A stretch of DNA of 35,282 nt from Streptomyces carpinensis (lineage in GTDB: Bacteria; Actinomycetota; Actinomycetes; Streptomycetales; Streptomycetaceae). The DNA lies in NCBI RefSeq assembly GCF_002154505.1, contig NZ_MUBM01000195.1, forward strand, positions 1 through 35,282, in the 5' to 3' direction. The position numbers and the translations under genes were made by a program. Positions 6,632 through 16,436 of the stretch are shown here, in pieces (the stretch's first letter is position 1; every line of letters begins with the position of its first letter). Below the pieces are notes generated by a model. The model made no database searches. It had not been told where the DNA came from and was given only the letters and a program-made list of their open reading frames with translations.

Positions 6632-8014
6632 TCAGTGCGCGCCGCCGCCCCGGATCGCCGCGTCGAGGACGGCGAGCAGGGTCCTGGCCTGCACATTGAC
6701 GTAACGGCTGTGCCCGGCCAGCCAGTTCAGCTGGCCCGGCGTGACCCAGTGGTATCCCGGGGGCGGCTGGGCGGGTGTCGTCGCCTCGTCGGTCTCGACG
6801 ATCAGATAGCGGCTCTCGGCGTTGAGGAACCGGCCGCCCTCCTCGGAGTGGACCGTCGAGTAGCGGATGCGGTCCGGGGAGGCGTTCAGCATCGCTTCGA
6901 GGAACGGCGGGCGCTCCTCGGCCCGGACGGGAGGGTAGTTCGACGGCACGCACTGCACGGTCGGCGCGAGTTCGACCGTGTCGAGGAAGCCGCCTTCGAC
7001 GCGTGCGTGTGCCAGGACGTGCGGGACACCGTCGAAGACCCGGTAGGCGAAACCGACGACCCCGGGCTCCACCGGTTCGATGATCGGCTGGGTCCAGCCG
7101 GCCACCTCACGGCCGGCGCCCTCGACCGACACCGCCACCACCCGGAAGAACCTGCCGTCGGCACGGCTGACGGAGTACTCGTCGCTCTGCCACCCGGCGA
7201 TCTGGCGCAGCGGCATGCGACGCGCGCGGACGTCGTGCCGGGCCCGTTCGCCCGTGAACCAGGCCAGCAGGGCGGAGTCGGACGACAGCGCCTTCGTCTC
7301 GGCCGGCATCGCCGGAGCACTCGCCAGCACCGTGCGCGCGTCCATGTTCACGACGTTGTCCAGGCGGAGCAGCCGCAGGATCTGACCGAGGGTGAGCCAG
7401 CAGAAGTCGTCGTGGACGGGGACGTCGCAGTCCACCTCGACGATCATGTTGCGGTTGCGCTTCCGGTAGAACCAGGCGCCGTGCTCGGACTGCAGGACGT
7501 CCGTGAGCACCTGCTCCGGCCGCGGGGCGAGGAAGTGCTCCAGGTACCTCACCTCCGTTCCGCCGTGGGCCTTGGTGTAGTTGCTGCGGGTGGCCTGCAC
7601 GGTGGGGGAGAGCTGCACCAGGTTGGGGTTGCCGGGCTCCATCTTGGCCTGCATCAGGAAGTGGAGGACCCCGTCGAACTCCTTGGCCAGGATGCCGAGG
7701 ATGCCGATCTCCGGTTGCACGATGATCGGCTGCTGCCACTCGGCCCCGGGCCGCACGACGTGCAGTCCCTCGATGGTGAAGAACCGCCCGCTGCTGTGCC
7801 GCAGGTCACCGGTGCCCGGGGCGAACGACCAGTGGTCGAGCCCGGCGAACGGGATCCGCCGGACCACCGTCCCACCGAAGCGCCGGTGGTCCTCCAGCCA
7901 GCCCGGCACCTCGGACGTCGCGGTGTGCGACCCCTCGGCCGTCGCGGCCGACAGCGCCAGGCGCTCGGCGGTCCACGCCCCGGTACGCGGAACCAGCTGT
8001 GCGGGCGCGCTCAC
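6632..8014 (-). CDS. NDP-hexose 2,3-dehydratase
   Basis: A 460-residue enzyme. The GTG at 8014 overlaps the stop of the 4,6-dehydratase gene as GTGA, giving translational coupling. The protein is an internal duplication typical of the family: residues about 35-225 and 250-455 both contain a W...R..L segment, SGRFF or DGRFF, QPII, a GVL/GVP-H segment with A-x-(M/R)-E, and a PTVQ...SNY motif. The enzyme removes the 2-hydroxyl of dTDP-4-keto-6-deoxyglucose to start 2,6-dideoxysugar or 2,3,6-trideoxysugar synthesis. Length matches the family. It shares an operon with rmlB and the UvrA-like resistance gene. The partner 3-ketoreductase is not in the window. Confidence 0.93.
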   Translation of the reverse strand: MSAPAQLVPRTGAWTAERLALSAATAEGSHTATSEVPGWLEDHRRFGGTVVRRIPFAGLDHWSFAPGTGDLRHSSGRFFTIEGLHVVRPGAEWQQPIIVQPEIGILGILAKEFDGVLHFLMQAKMEPGNPNLVQLSPTVQATRSNYTKAHGGTEVRYLEHFLAPRPEQVLTDVLQSEHGAWFYRKRNRNMIVEVDCDVPVHDDFCWLTLGQILRLLRLDNVVNMDARTVLASAPAMPAETKALSSDSALLAWFTGERARHDVRARRMPLRQIAGWQSDEYSVSRADGRFFRVVAVSVEGAGREVAGWTQPIIEPVEPGVVGFAYRVFDGVPHVLAHARVEGGFLDTVELAPTVQCVPSNYPPVRAEERPPFLEAMLNASPDRIRYSTVHSEEGGRFLNAESRYLIVETDEATTPAQPPPGYHWVTPGQLNWLAGHSRYVNVQARTLLAVLDAAIRGGGAH

Positions 8015-8991
8015 GGCCGACCACCGCTGTCCTTGACCGGCTTCCACCAGCGGGGGTTGTCCCGGTACCAGGCGACGGTCTCGGCCAGGCCGGTGTCGAA
8101 CGCGGTCAGCGGCCGGTGGCCGAGCTCCCGCTCGATCTTGCCCTGGTCCAGGGCGTAGCGCCGGTCGTGCCCCTTGCGGTCGGTGATGTGCCGGATCATC
8201 TCCGGCCCCGCCCCGCACAGCTCGGCGAGCCGGTGGGCCAGCTCCAGGTTCGCAACGGCCGTGCCGGCGCCGACGTTGTAGACCTCGCCCGCCCTGCCCT
8301 CGGTGAGGACCCGCTGCACCGCGCGGCAGTGGTCGTCCACGTGCAGCCACTCGCGTATCTGCCCGCCGTCCCCGTAGACGGGTATGGGGCGCCCTTCGAG
8401 CAGGTTGGTGACGGCGAGCGGGATGAACTTCTCCGGGTGCTGGTAGGGACCGTAGTTGTTGCAACAGCGGGTGACCGAGACGTTGAGCCGGTGGGTGCGG
8501 AAGTACGCCAGGGCGATCAGGTCGGAGGCCGCCTTGGACGCGGCGTAGGGCGAGTTGGGCAGCAGCGGGGACTCCTCGCTCCACACGCCCTCCTCGATGG
8601 AGCCGTACACCTCGTCGGTCGAGATGTGCACCACCCGCTCGACGCCGGCCGCCAGACAGGCCTCGAGCAGCGCCTGCGTGCCCTCCACGTTCGTGCGGAC
8701 GAACGCCGCCCCGCTGGCGATCGAACGGTCGACATGGCTCTCCGCCGCGAAGTGGACCACCGCGTCCTGACCGTCGAGCACGCCGCCCAGCAGTTCCCGG
8801 TCGAGAATGTTCCCGTGTGTGAAGGTCAGCCGCGGATGAGAGGCGGGGAGGTTGTCACGGTTTCCCGCGTAGGTCAGCGCGTCCAGGACCGTGACGTGCG
8901 CGTCCTCGAAACCCGGGTAGCCCCCGTCGAGCATGGTCCGTACGTAATGCGAGCCGATGAATCCGGCACCGCCGGTGATGAGGATTTTCAT
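8011..8991 (-). CDS. rmlB: dTDP-glucose 4,6-dehydratase
   Basis: A 326-residue short-chain dehydrogenase of the extended type. The ATG at 8991 gives the standard start MKILITGGAGFIGS; the ribosome binding site is weak, and an in-frame ATG at 9003 is possible. The NAD-binding GGAGFIG lies at residues 7-13, the catalytic TDE at 125-127 (STDEVYGS), and YxxxK at Tyr149/Lys153 (YAASK). The family motif CCNNYGPYQHPEKFIP and IREWLHVDDHCRA are also present. It converts dTDP-glucose to dTDP-4-keto-6-deoxyglucose, feeding the 2,3-dehydratase encoded immediately downstream with a 4-bp overlap. A primary-metabolism copy is less likely because of this coupling. Confidence 0.95.
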   Translation of the reverse strand: MKILITGGAGFIGSHYVRTMLDGGYPGFEDAHVTVLDALTYAGNRDNLPASHPRLTFTHGNILDRELLGGVLDGQDAVVHFAAESHVDRSIASGAAFVRTNVEGTQALLEACLAAGVERVVHISTDEVYGSIEEGVWSEESPLLPNSPYAASKAASDLIALAYFRTHRLNVSVTRCCNNYGPYQHPEKFIPLAVTNLLEGRPIPVYGDGGQIREWLHVDDHCRAVQRVLTEGRAGEVYNVGAGTAVANLELAHRLAELCGAGPEMIRHITDRKGHDRRYALDQGKIERELGHRPLTAFDTGLAETVAWYRDNPRWWKPVKDSGGRP

Positions 8992-9073
8992 GAGACCACA
9001 TCGCATTCGGAGTTCCACGCTCGAAGCATGCCTTTTCCCTTTTCGATGAGGGGACGAATGATGCGCCGCGGCC

Positions 9074-11467
<2,394 letters not shown>

Positions 11468-11528
11468 TGTCTCTCCGTCTCTCGGGACGACAACGCCTCC
11501 GCCCACCCTGTCCGGTGAGGCTGGACGG

Positions 11529-11576
11529 CCGCCCTCGCAGCCCTCTCGAGACACGCTCGAAGGGCTGCGAGGGCGG
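11529..11576 (-). terminator. Terminator after the VOC gene
   Basis: A perfect 16-bp stem (11529-11544 with 11561-11576), extended by an inner 5-bp stem TCGAG/CTCGA, begins 30 bp beyond the stop of the VOC gene on the minus strand and upstream of the UvrA-like start. It should separate the two transcripts. Confidence 0.85.
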
Positions 11577-11605
11577 TGGGGGACGTTCCGTCGCCGGCTG
11601 CGTCG

Positions 11606-11959
11606 TCAGCTGTCCTGCAGCAGTCCGAGAACGTTGCCGTCGAGGTCGGTGACGGTGGCCACGCGGCGGCCGCCGCCGACATCCTTGGCGGGGCTGCTCA
11701 CCGTGCCGCCCGCGGCGGTGACCTCGGCCAGCTTCGCCTCGATGTCGGCCACGTGCCAGTAGGCGACCTGCGAGGTGATGCCCTGCGCACCCGCCGGCAC
11801 CAGCCCGATGTGCTGACCGGCGACCTCGAAGCCGACGTAGTACTCCGAGTCGGCCTGCGGCTCGATGCCGAACAGGGCGGCGTACAGCTTCTTGGCCGCT
11901 GCCACGTCCGCCACGGGGTGCAGCACGGTCTTGATTCCCTGGATGGCCTCGTCAGCCAT
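11606..11959 (-). CDS. VOC family protein
   Basis: A 117-residue single-domain VOC protein. The ATG at 11959 (MADEAIQGIKTVLHPVADV) is preceded by GGGAG. Features are KKLYAALFGIEPQADSEYYV, VAYWHVADIEAKLAEVTAAG and the closing TVTDLDGNVLGLLQDS, a typical betaalphabetabetabeta repeat pair. Such short proteins are often annotated as glyoxalase or bleomycin-resistance-like, and some bind or sequester drugs; others act as cyclases or epoxidase-like enzymes. It stands alone, ended by a strong hairpin and divergent from the secreted hydrolase gene. Substrate cannot be predicted. Confidence 0.85.
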   Translation of the reverse strand: MADEAIQGIKTVLHPVADVAAAKKLYAALFGIEPQADSEYYVGFEVAGQHIGLVPAGAQGITSQVAYWHVADIEAKLAEVTAAGGTVSSPAKDVGGGRRVATVTDLDGNVLGLLQDS

Positions 11960-12023
11960 TCTCACTCCCGGGGTTGGAATTTCGTCGCCTCATGTTAGGG
12001 AAACCGGCGCAGTCGCCGCAGCC

Positions 12024-12033
12024 ACACGCGTGT
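12024..12033. promoter_or_regulatory. ACACGCGTGT palindrome in a divergent promoter region
   Basis: The 163-bp gap between the VOC gene (start 11959, minus) and the secreted hydrolase gene (start 12123, plus) contains this perfect 10-bp palindrome about 90 bp before the hydrolase start. It is a plausible operator, but a palindrome this short in GC-rich DNA can arise by chance. The hydrolase itself has a strong AGGAGGGG ribosome binding site at 12109-12116. Confidence 0.3.
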
Positions 12034-12122
12034 CGCCTCAAGCGGATATCCAGACGTTCTTGAGCGCCAGCCGACAGGACGGTGCCAGGCTGCGGGCGCG
12101 CTGAATTCAGGAGGGGAATTAC

Positions 12123-13670
12123 GTGAGAAAGCTTGCGTTGGTCATACCAGTGATCGCGGCCGGCCTGTTGGGCTCGGCCGTCGTCCCGGTCGCGGCAGCG
12201 AACGATGCGGCCGCGCCGGCCGCCGGCAGCATCGACTGGGTGCCGTGTCCGGGCGGCGACCCGGTCCTCGGCGAGATGCTCAAGGGCCTGGAGTGCGGCA
12301 CGGTGCAGGTGCCGCTCGACTACGGCCACCCCGACGGCAGGAAGATCAGCCTGGCGCTGACCCGGGCCAGGCACACCGTCCCCGACAGCGAGTACAAGGG
12401 CGTCGTCGTGCTGAACCGCGGCCAGTGGCCCGGCGGCATCGGCCGTGACCTGCCCACCCGCTACGCCCAGGGCACCACCGGGCTGGCCAACGACGTCGGC
12501 GGCGCCTACGACTGGATCGGCTTCGACCCGCGTGGCGTCGGCGCCAGCGAGCCGGCCGTCGTCTGCGACAGCGACTACCTCGACCCCGGGTACGCGCAGC
12601 CGGACCCCGTGCCGGCCACGACGGCCGCCGAGCAGGAGTGGGTGGAGCGGGCCCGCGCGTACGCGAAGAGCTGCGGCGACACGTACGGCGACGTGCTCAA
12701 GCACCTCGGCACCGAGGACGCGGCGCGCGACCTGGACCGGATGCGGATCGCGCTCGGCCAGGAGAAGATCACCTACTTCGGCACCGACTGGGGCACCTAC
12801 CTCGGCTCGGTCTACGCCACGATGTTCCCCCACCGCGTGCAGCGGATGGTGTTGGACAGCGTGGTGCGTCCCAGCGGCGTGGGGTACCAGAACAGCCTCA
12901 CCAAGAACGTGCTGACCGAGCGCAACGCCGGGATCTTCTTCGCCTGGGTCGCCAAGTACGACGCGGTCTACCACCTGGGTACGACCTCGGCCGAGGTCGA
13001 GGCGAACTACTACAAGGCGCAGGACGCGCTCGGCGCGGCGCCCCTGGACGGCAGGATCGGCCCGGCGGAGTGGGCGGACATCTTCGAACCGGTCGTCTAC
13101 CGCAGCTGGACCTGGCTCTCCCGCGCGAAGGTGCTCTCCGACTGGGTGGTGCGCAAGGACCCGACGTCACTGCGGGCCACCTACACCCCGCCCGGCTTCC
13201 CGCACCAGAACAGGCAGGCCATGACCGACGCGGTCAACTGCCTCGACGGCCCCTGGCCCCGGGACTGGGACCGCTGGCACCAGGACTACTCCCGCCAGTA
13301 CGACGCCGGTGACCGGTTCCTGACCTGGAACAACGCCTGGTACAACGCGCCCTGTGCCTTCTGGCCGGAGCCCGCGAGGAGCAAGCCGCGCAAGGTCGGC
13401 AACGGCCAGGTGGACGTCCTGCTGGTGCAGCCCCAGTTCGACACCGCGCACGGCGTCGCCGGCGCCGTCGAGACGCACGCGCTGTTCCCCAACTCCCGGC
13501 TCGTGCTGGAGCAGGGCGGCCACAACGTCGGCGCGGCGCTGTCGGCGAACAACAACACCTGCCTCAACAAGTACGTCGGCGACTTCCTCAGGGACGGCAC
13601 CCGTCCCGCTTCCCGGAAGGGGATCGACGCCGTCTGCCAGGCGTCGCCCGACCCGGTCCCGGTGTCCTGA
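12123..13670 (+). CDS. Secreted TAP-like alpha/beta hydrolase with Asp at the nucleophile position
   Basis: A 515-residue protein; the GTG start at 12123 follows AGGAGGGG. The N-terminus is a Sec signal peptide (MRKLALVIPVIAAGLLGSAV, cleavage likely near VAAAND). The body matches the tripeptidyl-aminopeptidase-like hydrolases of actinomycetes: CGTVQVPLDY, DWIGFDPRGVGASEP, a nucleophile-elbow region and C-terminal VLEQGGHNVG. In this family the elbow is G-x-S-Y-G; here it reads YFGTDWGTYLG, so Asp222 replaces the serine. The probable acid (Asp440) and histidine (His467) are kept. A DW-G elbow is what epoxide hydrolases and haloalkane dehalogenases use. It may act outside the cell on the product, or may be inactive as a peptidase. 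Confidence 0.85.
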   Translation: MRKLALVIPVIAAGLLGSAVVPVAAANDAAAPAAGSIDWVPCPGGDPVLGEMLKGLECGTVQVPLDYGHPDGRKISLALTRARHTVPDSEYKGVVVLNRGQWPGGIGRDLPTRYAQGTTGLANDVGGAYDWIGFDPRGVGASEPAVVCDSDYLDPGYAQPDPVPATTAAEQEWVERARAYAKSCGDTYGDVLKHLGTEDAARDLDRMRIALGQEKITYFGTDWGTYLGSVYATMFPHRVQRMVLDSVVRPSGVGYQNSLTKNVLTERNAGIFFAWVAKYDAVYHLGTTSAEVEANYYKAQDALGAAPLDGRIGPAEWADIFEPVVYRSWTWLSRAKVLSDWVVRKDPTSLRATYTPPGFPHQNRQAMTDAVNCLDGPWPRDWDRWHQDYSRQYDAGDRFLTWNNAWYNAPCAFWPEPARSKPRKVGNGQVDVLLVQPQFDTAHGVAGAVETHALFPNSRLVLEQGGHNVGAALSANNNTCLNKYVGDFLRDGTRPASRKGIDAVCQASPDPVPVS

Positions 13671-13679
13671 CACACCGTC

Positions 13680-13718
13680 GGGACGGGCCCCGCGTGACGA
13701 TCACGCGGGGCCCGTCCC
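13680..13718. terminator. Bidirectional terminator
   Basis: A perfect 18-bp stem (13680-13697 with 13701-13718) and a 3-base loop, followed by CTCTT, lies between the converging ends of the secreted hydrolase and the glycosyltransferase. This is the strongest hairpin in the window and serves both strands. Confidence 0.92.
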
Positions 13719-13762
13719 CTCTTGATCCTCCCGGCCCTCCCGGTGCTGCCCGGTCCTGCCGG

Positions 13763-15082
13763 TCAGCGCGGGGCGGGTACCGGACCGGCCCGGCGGGCGG
13801 CGACCAGGTCCTGAAGGGTCCGTGCCAGATCGTTGGGCGCGGGCATGGACAGCATCTCCTCCCGCAGCCGCCCGGCGTTCGCCCGCAGGGCGGTGTCCCC
13901 CAGCAGGCGGACGAGTGCGGCACGGACCGTGGGCCCGTCCACCTCGGCGGGCGTCATGGCCAGCCCCGCGCCCGCGCGGTCCAGGCAGCGGAACTTCAGC
14001 GGAGCGTCGAACGCCCGGCCGATCAGCAACTGGGGCACGCCGTAGCGCAGAGCGCAGCCGAACGACCAGGTGCCGCCGTGGTGCACCACGGCCGAGCAGG
14101 TCGGCAGCACCTCGGACAGGGGCACGGACTCCACCAGGCGGGTGTTGGCCGGCACCTCGCGCAACTCCCGCCGGGAGTCCGGCGGCAGGGCCAGCACCAG
14201 CTCCATCTCCAGGCCGGCCACCGAGTCGAGGATCTCCTGGATGCGCTCGACGGGCAGCGGGAGCCGTACCGTCTTGTCGGCGACCGAGTCGCCGAACGTC
14301 ATCAGCACCCGCGGTGCCGGCGGCGGCCCGGCGAGCCACCGGGGCACGACGGCCGGGCCGTTGTAGGGAACGAACTGCACGGGAAGGGTGGTCGGCCGCG
14401 CATCGGGCCGGAACGCCTCGGGGAGCGGGGCGATGGTGAACTGCCCGTTGACCAGGTCCTCGGAGAACTCGGCGCCGTACTTCCCGGCCCATCCCGCCAG
14501 CCAGTCCCGCATCGCGTCGACGCGTCGCTCCGGCGGCTGGAGAGCCTTGGCATGCAGGAAGTCCTCCCGCATGCGCGAGTAGACGTCGACGGAGTACAGC
14601 ACCCGGGCGTGCGCCGCGCCCACCGCCTCGGCGGCCACCGCCCCGGCGAACGCCTTCGCGCCCCAGAGCACCAGATCCGGCCGCCAGGCGCGGGCCACGG
14701 CGACCAGGTCGTCCATCATCGAGTCGTTGGACCGCCGGGCCTGTGGAAGCACCAGGTCGTCGAAGACCCGGCAGGCCTGCTCCCAGCTCAGCCGCTCGCG
14801 GTCCGGCCGTATGTCGAACAGCGGGTCGAGCCCCTCCTGCGGAGCCCGTTTCGCCGCGGTGGCGCGGTCGGACGTCTGGCGCCGGTCCCGCTGCCTGCGT
14901 ACCTCCGGTGTCTCGCCGGGACCGACGCCCACGGCCGTCAGCCCGGCCGAGGTGACGGCGTCGAGGAGATCCGGCCAGGCGGCCACGCGCACCTCGTGCC
15001 CGGCCGTCTGCAGCGACCAGGCGAGCGGCACCAGGTTGAACACATGCGTCTTCCACGGGAACGGCACGATGAGGACCCGCAA
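13763..15082 (-). CDS. Family 1 glycosyltransferase for a deoxysugar (natural-product type)
   Basis: A GT-B glycosyltransferase. I prefer the TTG at 15082 because AAGGAAG lies about 8 bp upstream and the product then starts MRVLIVPFPWKTHVFNLVPL, the normal start of this family (439 residues). A GTG at 15121, overlapping the MFS stop as GTGA, would add 13 residues. The N-terminal acceptor domain contains LAWSLQTAGHEVRVAAWPDL. The C-terminal NDP-sugar domain has VPLSEVLPTCSAVVHHGGTW and GVPQLLIGRAFDAPL. It resembles the macrolide and anthracycline glycosyltransferases that use dTDP-deoxysugars and fits the two sugar genes nearby. No DesVIII/EryCII-like helper is visible. Confidence 0.9.
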   Translation of the reverse strand: MRVLIVPFPWKTHVFNLVPLAWSLQTAGHEVRVAAWPDLLDAVTSAGLTAVGVGPGETPEVRRQRDRRQTSDRATAAKRAPQEGLDPLFDIRPDRERLSWEQACRVFDDLVLPQARRSNDSMMDDLVAVARAWRPDLVLWGAKAFAGAVAAEAVGAAHARVLYSVDVYSRMREDFLHAKALQPPERRVDAMRDWLAGWAGKYGAEFSEDLVNGQFTIAPLPEAFRPDARPTTLPVQFVPYNGPAVVPRWLAGPPPAPRVLMTFGDSVADKTVRLPLPVERIQEILDSVAGLEMELVLALPPDSRRELREVPANTRLVESVPLSEVLPTCSAVVHHGGTWSFGCALRYGVPQLLIGRAFDAPLKFRCLDRAGAGLAMTPAEVDGPTVRAALVRLLGDTALRANAGRLREEMLSMPAPNDLARTLQDLVAARRAGPVPAPR

Positions 15083-15117
15083 GATGGCACTTCCTTGACG
15101 TCGGGAAACAGCAGGAT

Positions 15118-16356
15118 TCACGGGCGGACGCCGTGCTCGTCGACCCCCGCCGCCCTGGTCGGGCGCCTGCCACGCGCCTTCTGCGCCTGCCGTGTGGTGC
15201 CGGTCGCGGCGGTGACCAAGGCGGTGACCACGGCCACCACGAAGGCGGTGGACAGAGGGCCCACCAGATCACACAGGGCGCCCATCACCAGGACGGACAC
15301 CGCCACGCCCGCGGGAAGCAGGGTGGCCCTAAACGTCACCACCGACGGCAGTTCCGCGTCGGAGGCCGTGGCCAGCACCCGGTTGTTGTAGTGGACGTAG
15401 GCCATCTCGAACAGGACCAGGAAGAGCGCGTACAGCACCAGCGTCGCCACCGTGCGGCCGACCAGCACCGCCGCCAGCAGGGGTGGCATGGGCAGCACGG
15501 CCCAGGCCGCCGAGGGCACGCGGGCGAGGTGGCGCTGGGCCGGCAGGGCGGCGAGCGAGCCGGCGAACAGGGCCACCGAGGAGACGGCGACGAACACGCC
15601 CACCAGGCGGGTCCCGCCGCCCAGCACCTGGACCGGCACGACGGTGACGGCCACCGTGTGGAAGCCCTGCCAGAAGGACACGAGCAGGAAACGGGCGAAC
15701 AGCCTGCGCAGCAGCGGGTCGTCGACACGCGGACGGGTGCCGGCCTGGGCCCCGGCGTCGTCCCGGCCCTGCGCTGAAGCCCGCTTCGAGGACGCCGGCA
15801 ACGCCCAGGCGAGCAGTGTGGAGAGGACCAGCATCGCCGCGTTCACCGCGAGCAGCCCCCGCAACGACAGCACCGCCCCGGCCGGGCCCGCCAGGGCCGC
15901 GCCGACGCTGAGCCCCGTCAGCTTGCCGATCTCCGCCACGGTGTTGGCGCGGTGCAGCCGCTGCGGCGGGACCGTGTCGCGCAGCACGACGGCGGTGGCC
16001 GAGCGGGTGACCGCCTCGAAGTACCCGCGCACCAGGAGCAGCACGGCGGCCACCGCGAGCAGCGTGCGCTGCGGTGCCGCGAAGGCGGCCGCGGTCAGTG
16101 CCAGACTCGCCGCCTCGGCCAGCCGGACGAGCCGTTGCGGGGCGTGCCGGCCGAGCAGCCGGTTGAGCGGCCCGGCCAGCAGCAGCGCGGGCAGCCACGG
16201 CGCGCTCAGCACGGCTCCGGCGAGCAGCCCCGACCCGGTGACCGACCCCACGTGCGTGGAAAGGCTCACCAGGACCAGAAAACTTCCGCATGTATTGACG
16301 AACAGCAATACCGGAGTGCAATGCGGCGAGCGGAACCTCGCGGGAAAAGACGTCAT
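15118..16356 (-). CDS. Major facilitator superfamily exporter
   Basis: A 412-residue membrane protein with about 12 hydrophobic segments (for example SGLLAGAVLSAPWLPALLLA, TLLAVAAVLLLVRGYFEAVT, LLAVNAAMLVLSTLLAWALP, VGVFVAVSSVALFAGSLAAL, TLVLYALFLVLFEMAYVHYN). A charged cytoplasmic loop lies in the middle (ASSKRASAQGRDDAGAQAGT). The ATG at 16356 follows GGAGGAG. It is of the drug-exporter type found in many clusters and is translated just ahead of the glycosyltransferase gene, with which it should share a transcript. Likely role is export of the glycosylated product. Its ribosome binding site can be folded into a small hairpin. Confidence 0.9.
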   Translation of the reverse strand: MTSFPARFRSPHCTPVLLFVNTCGSFLVLVSLSTHVGSVTGSGLLAGAVLSAPWLPALLLAGPLNRLLGRHAPQRLVRLAEAASLALTAAAFAAPQRTLLAVAAVLLLVRGYFEAVTRSATAVVLRDTVPPQRLHRANTVAEIGKLTGLSVGAALAGPAGAVLSLRGLLAVNAAMLVLSTLLAWALPASSKRASAQGRDDAGAQAGTRPRVDDPLLRRLFARFLLVSFWQGFHTVAVTVVPVQVLGGGTRLVGVFVAVSSVALFAGSLAALPAQRHLARVPSAAWAVLPMPPLLAAVLVGRTVATLVLYALFLVLFEMAYVHYNNRVLATASDAELPSVVTFRATLLPAGVAVSVLVMGALCDLVGPLSTAFVVAVVTALVTAATGTTRQAQKARGRRPTRAAGVDEHGVRP

Positions 16357-16364
16357 CGGGTACT

Positions 16365-16380
16365 CCTCCAAGGCTGGAGG
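16365..16380 (-). promoter_or_regulatory. Hairpin that can mask the ribosome binding site of the MFS gene
   Basis: In the leader of the MFS gene (minus strand) CCUCCA and UGGAGG can pair as a 6-bp stem with a four-base loop. The second arm contains most of the GGAGGAG Shine-Dalgarno sequence, about 8 bases from the start codon. Such a hairpin would lower translation unless opened. I see no leader peptide or longer riboswitch structure around it. Confidence 0.4.
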
Positions 16381-16422
16381 ATCTCAGAGTTGAACGACTT
16401 TCGGCGAGGGCAGGAGTCTCTC

Positions 16423-16436
16423 TACTTTTGAACATA
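16423..16436 (+). promoter_or_regulatory. Candidate promoter for a leaderless ATP-grasp transcript
   Basis: TACTTT at 16423-16428 fits the actinomycete -10 pattern TANNNT. The expected transcription start, about seven bases on, falls on or next to the ATG at 16436. The nearest Shine-Dalgarno-like AGGAG (16412-16416) is 19 bases from the ATG, too far to serve it. A leaderless mRNA explains both facts; no good -35 box is visible. Confidence 0.4.
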
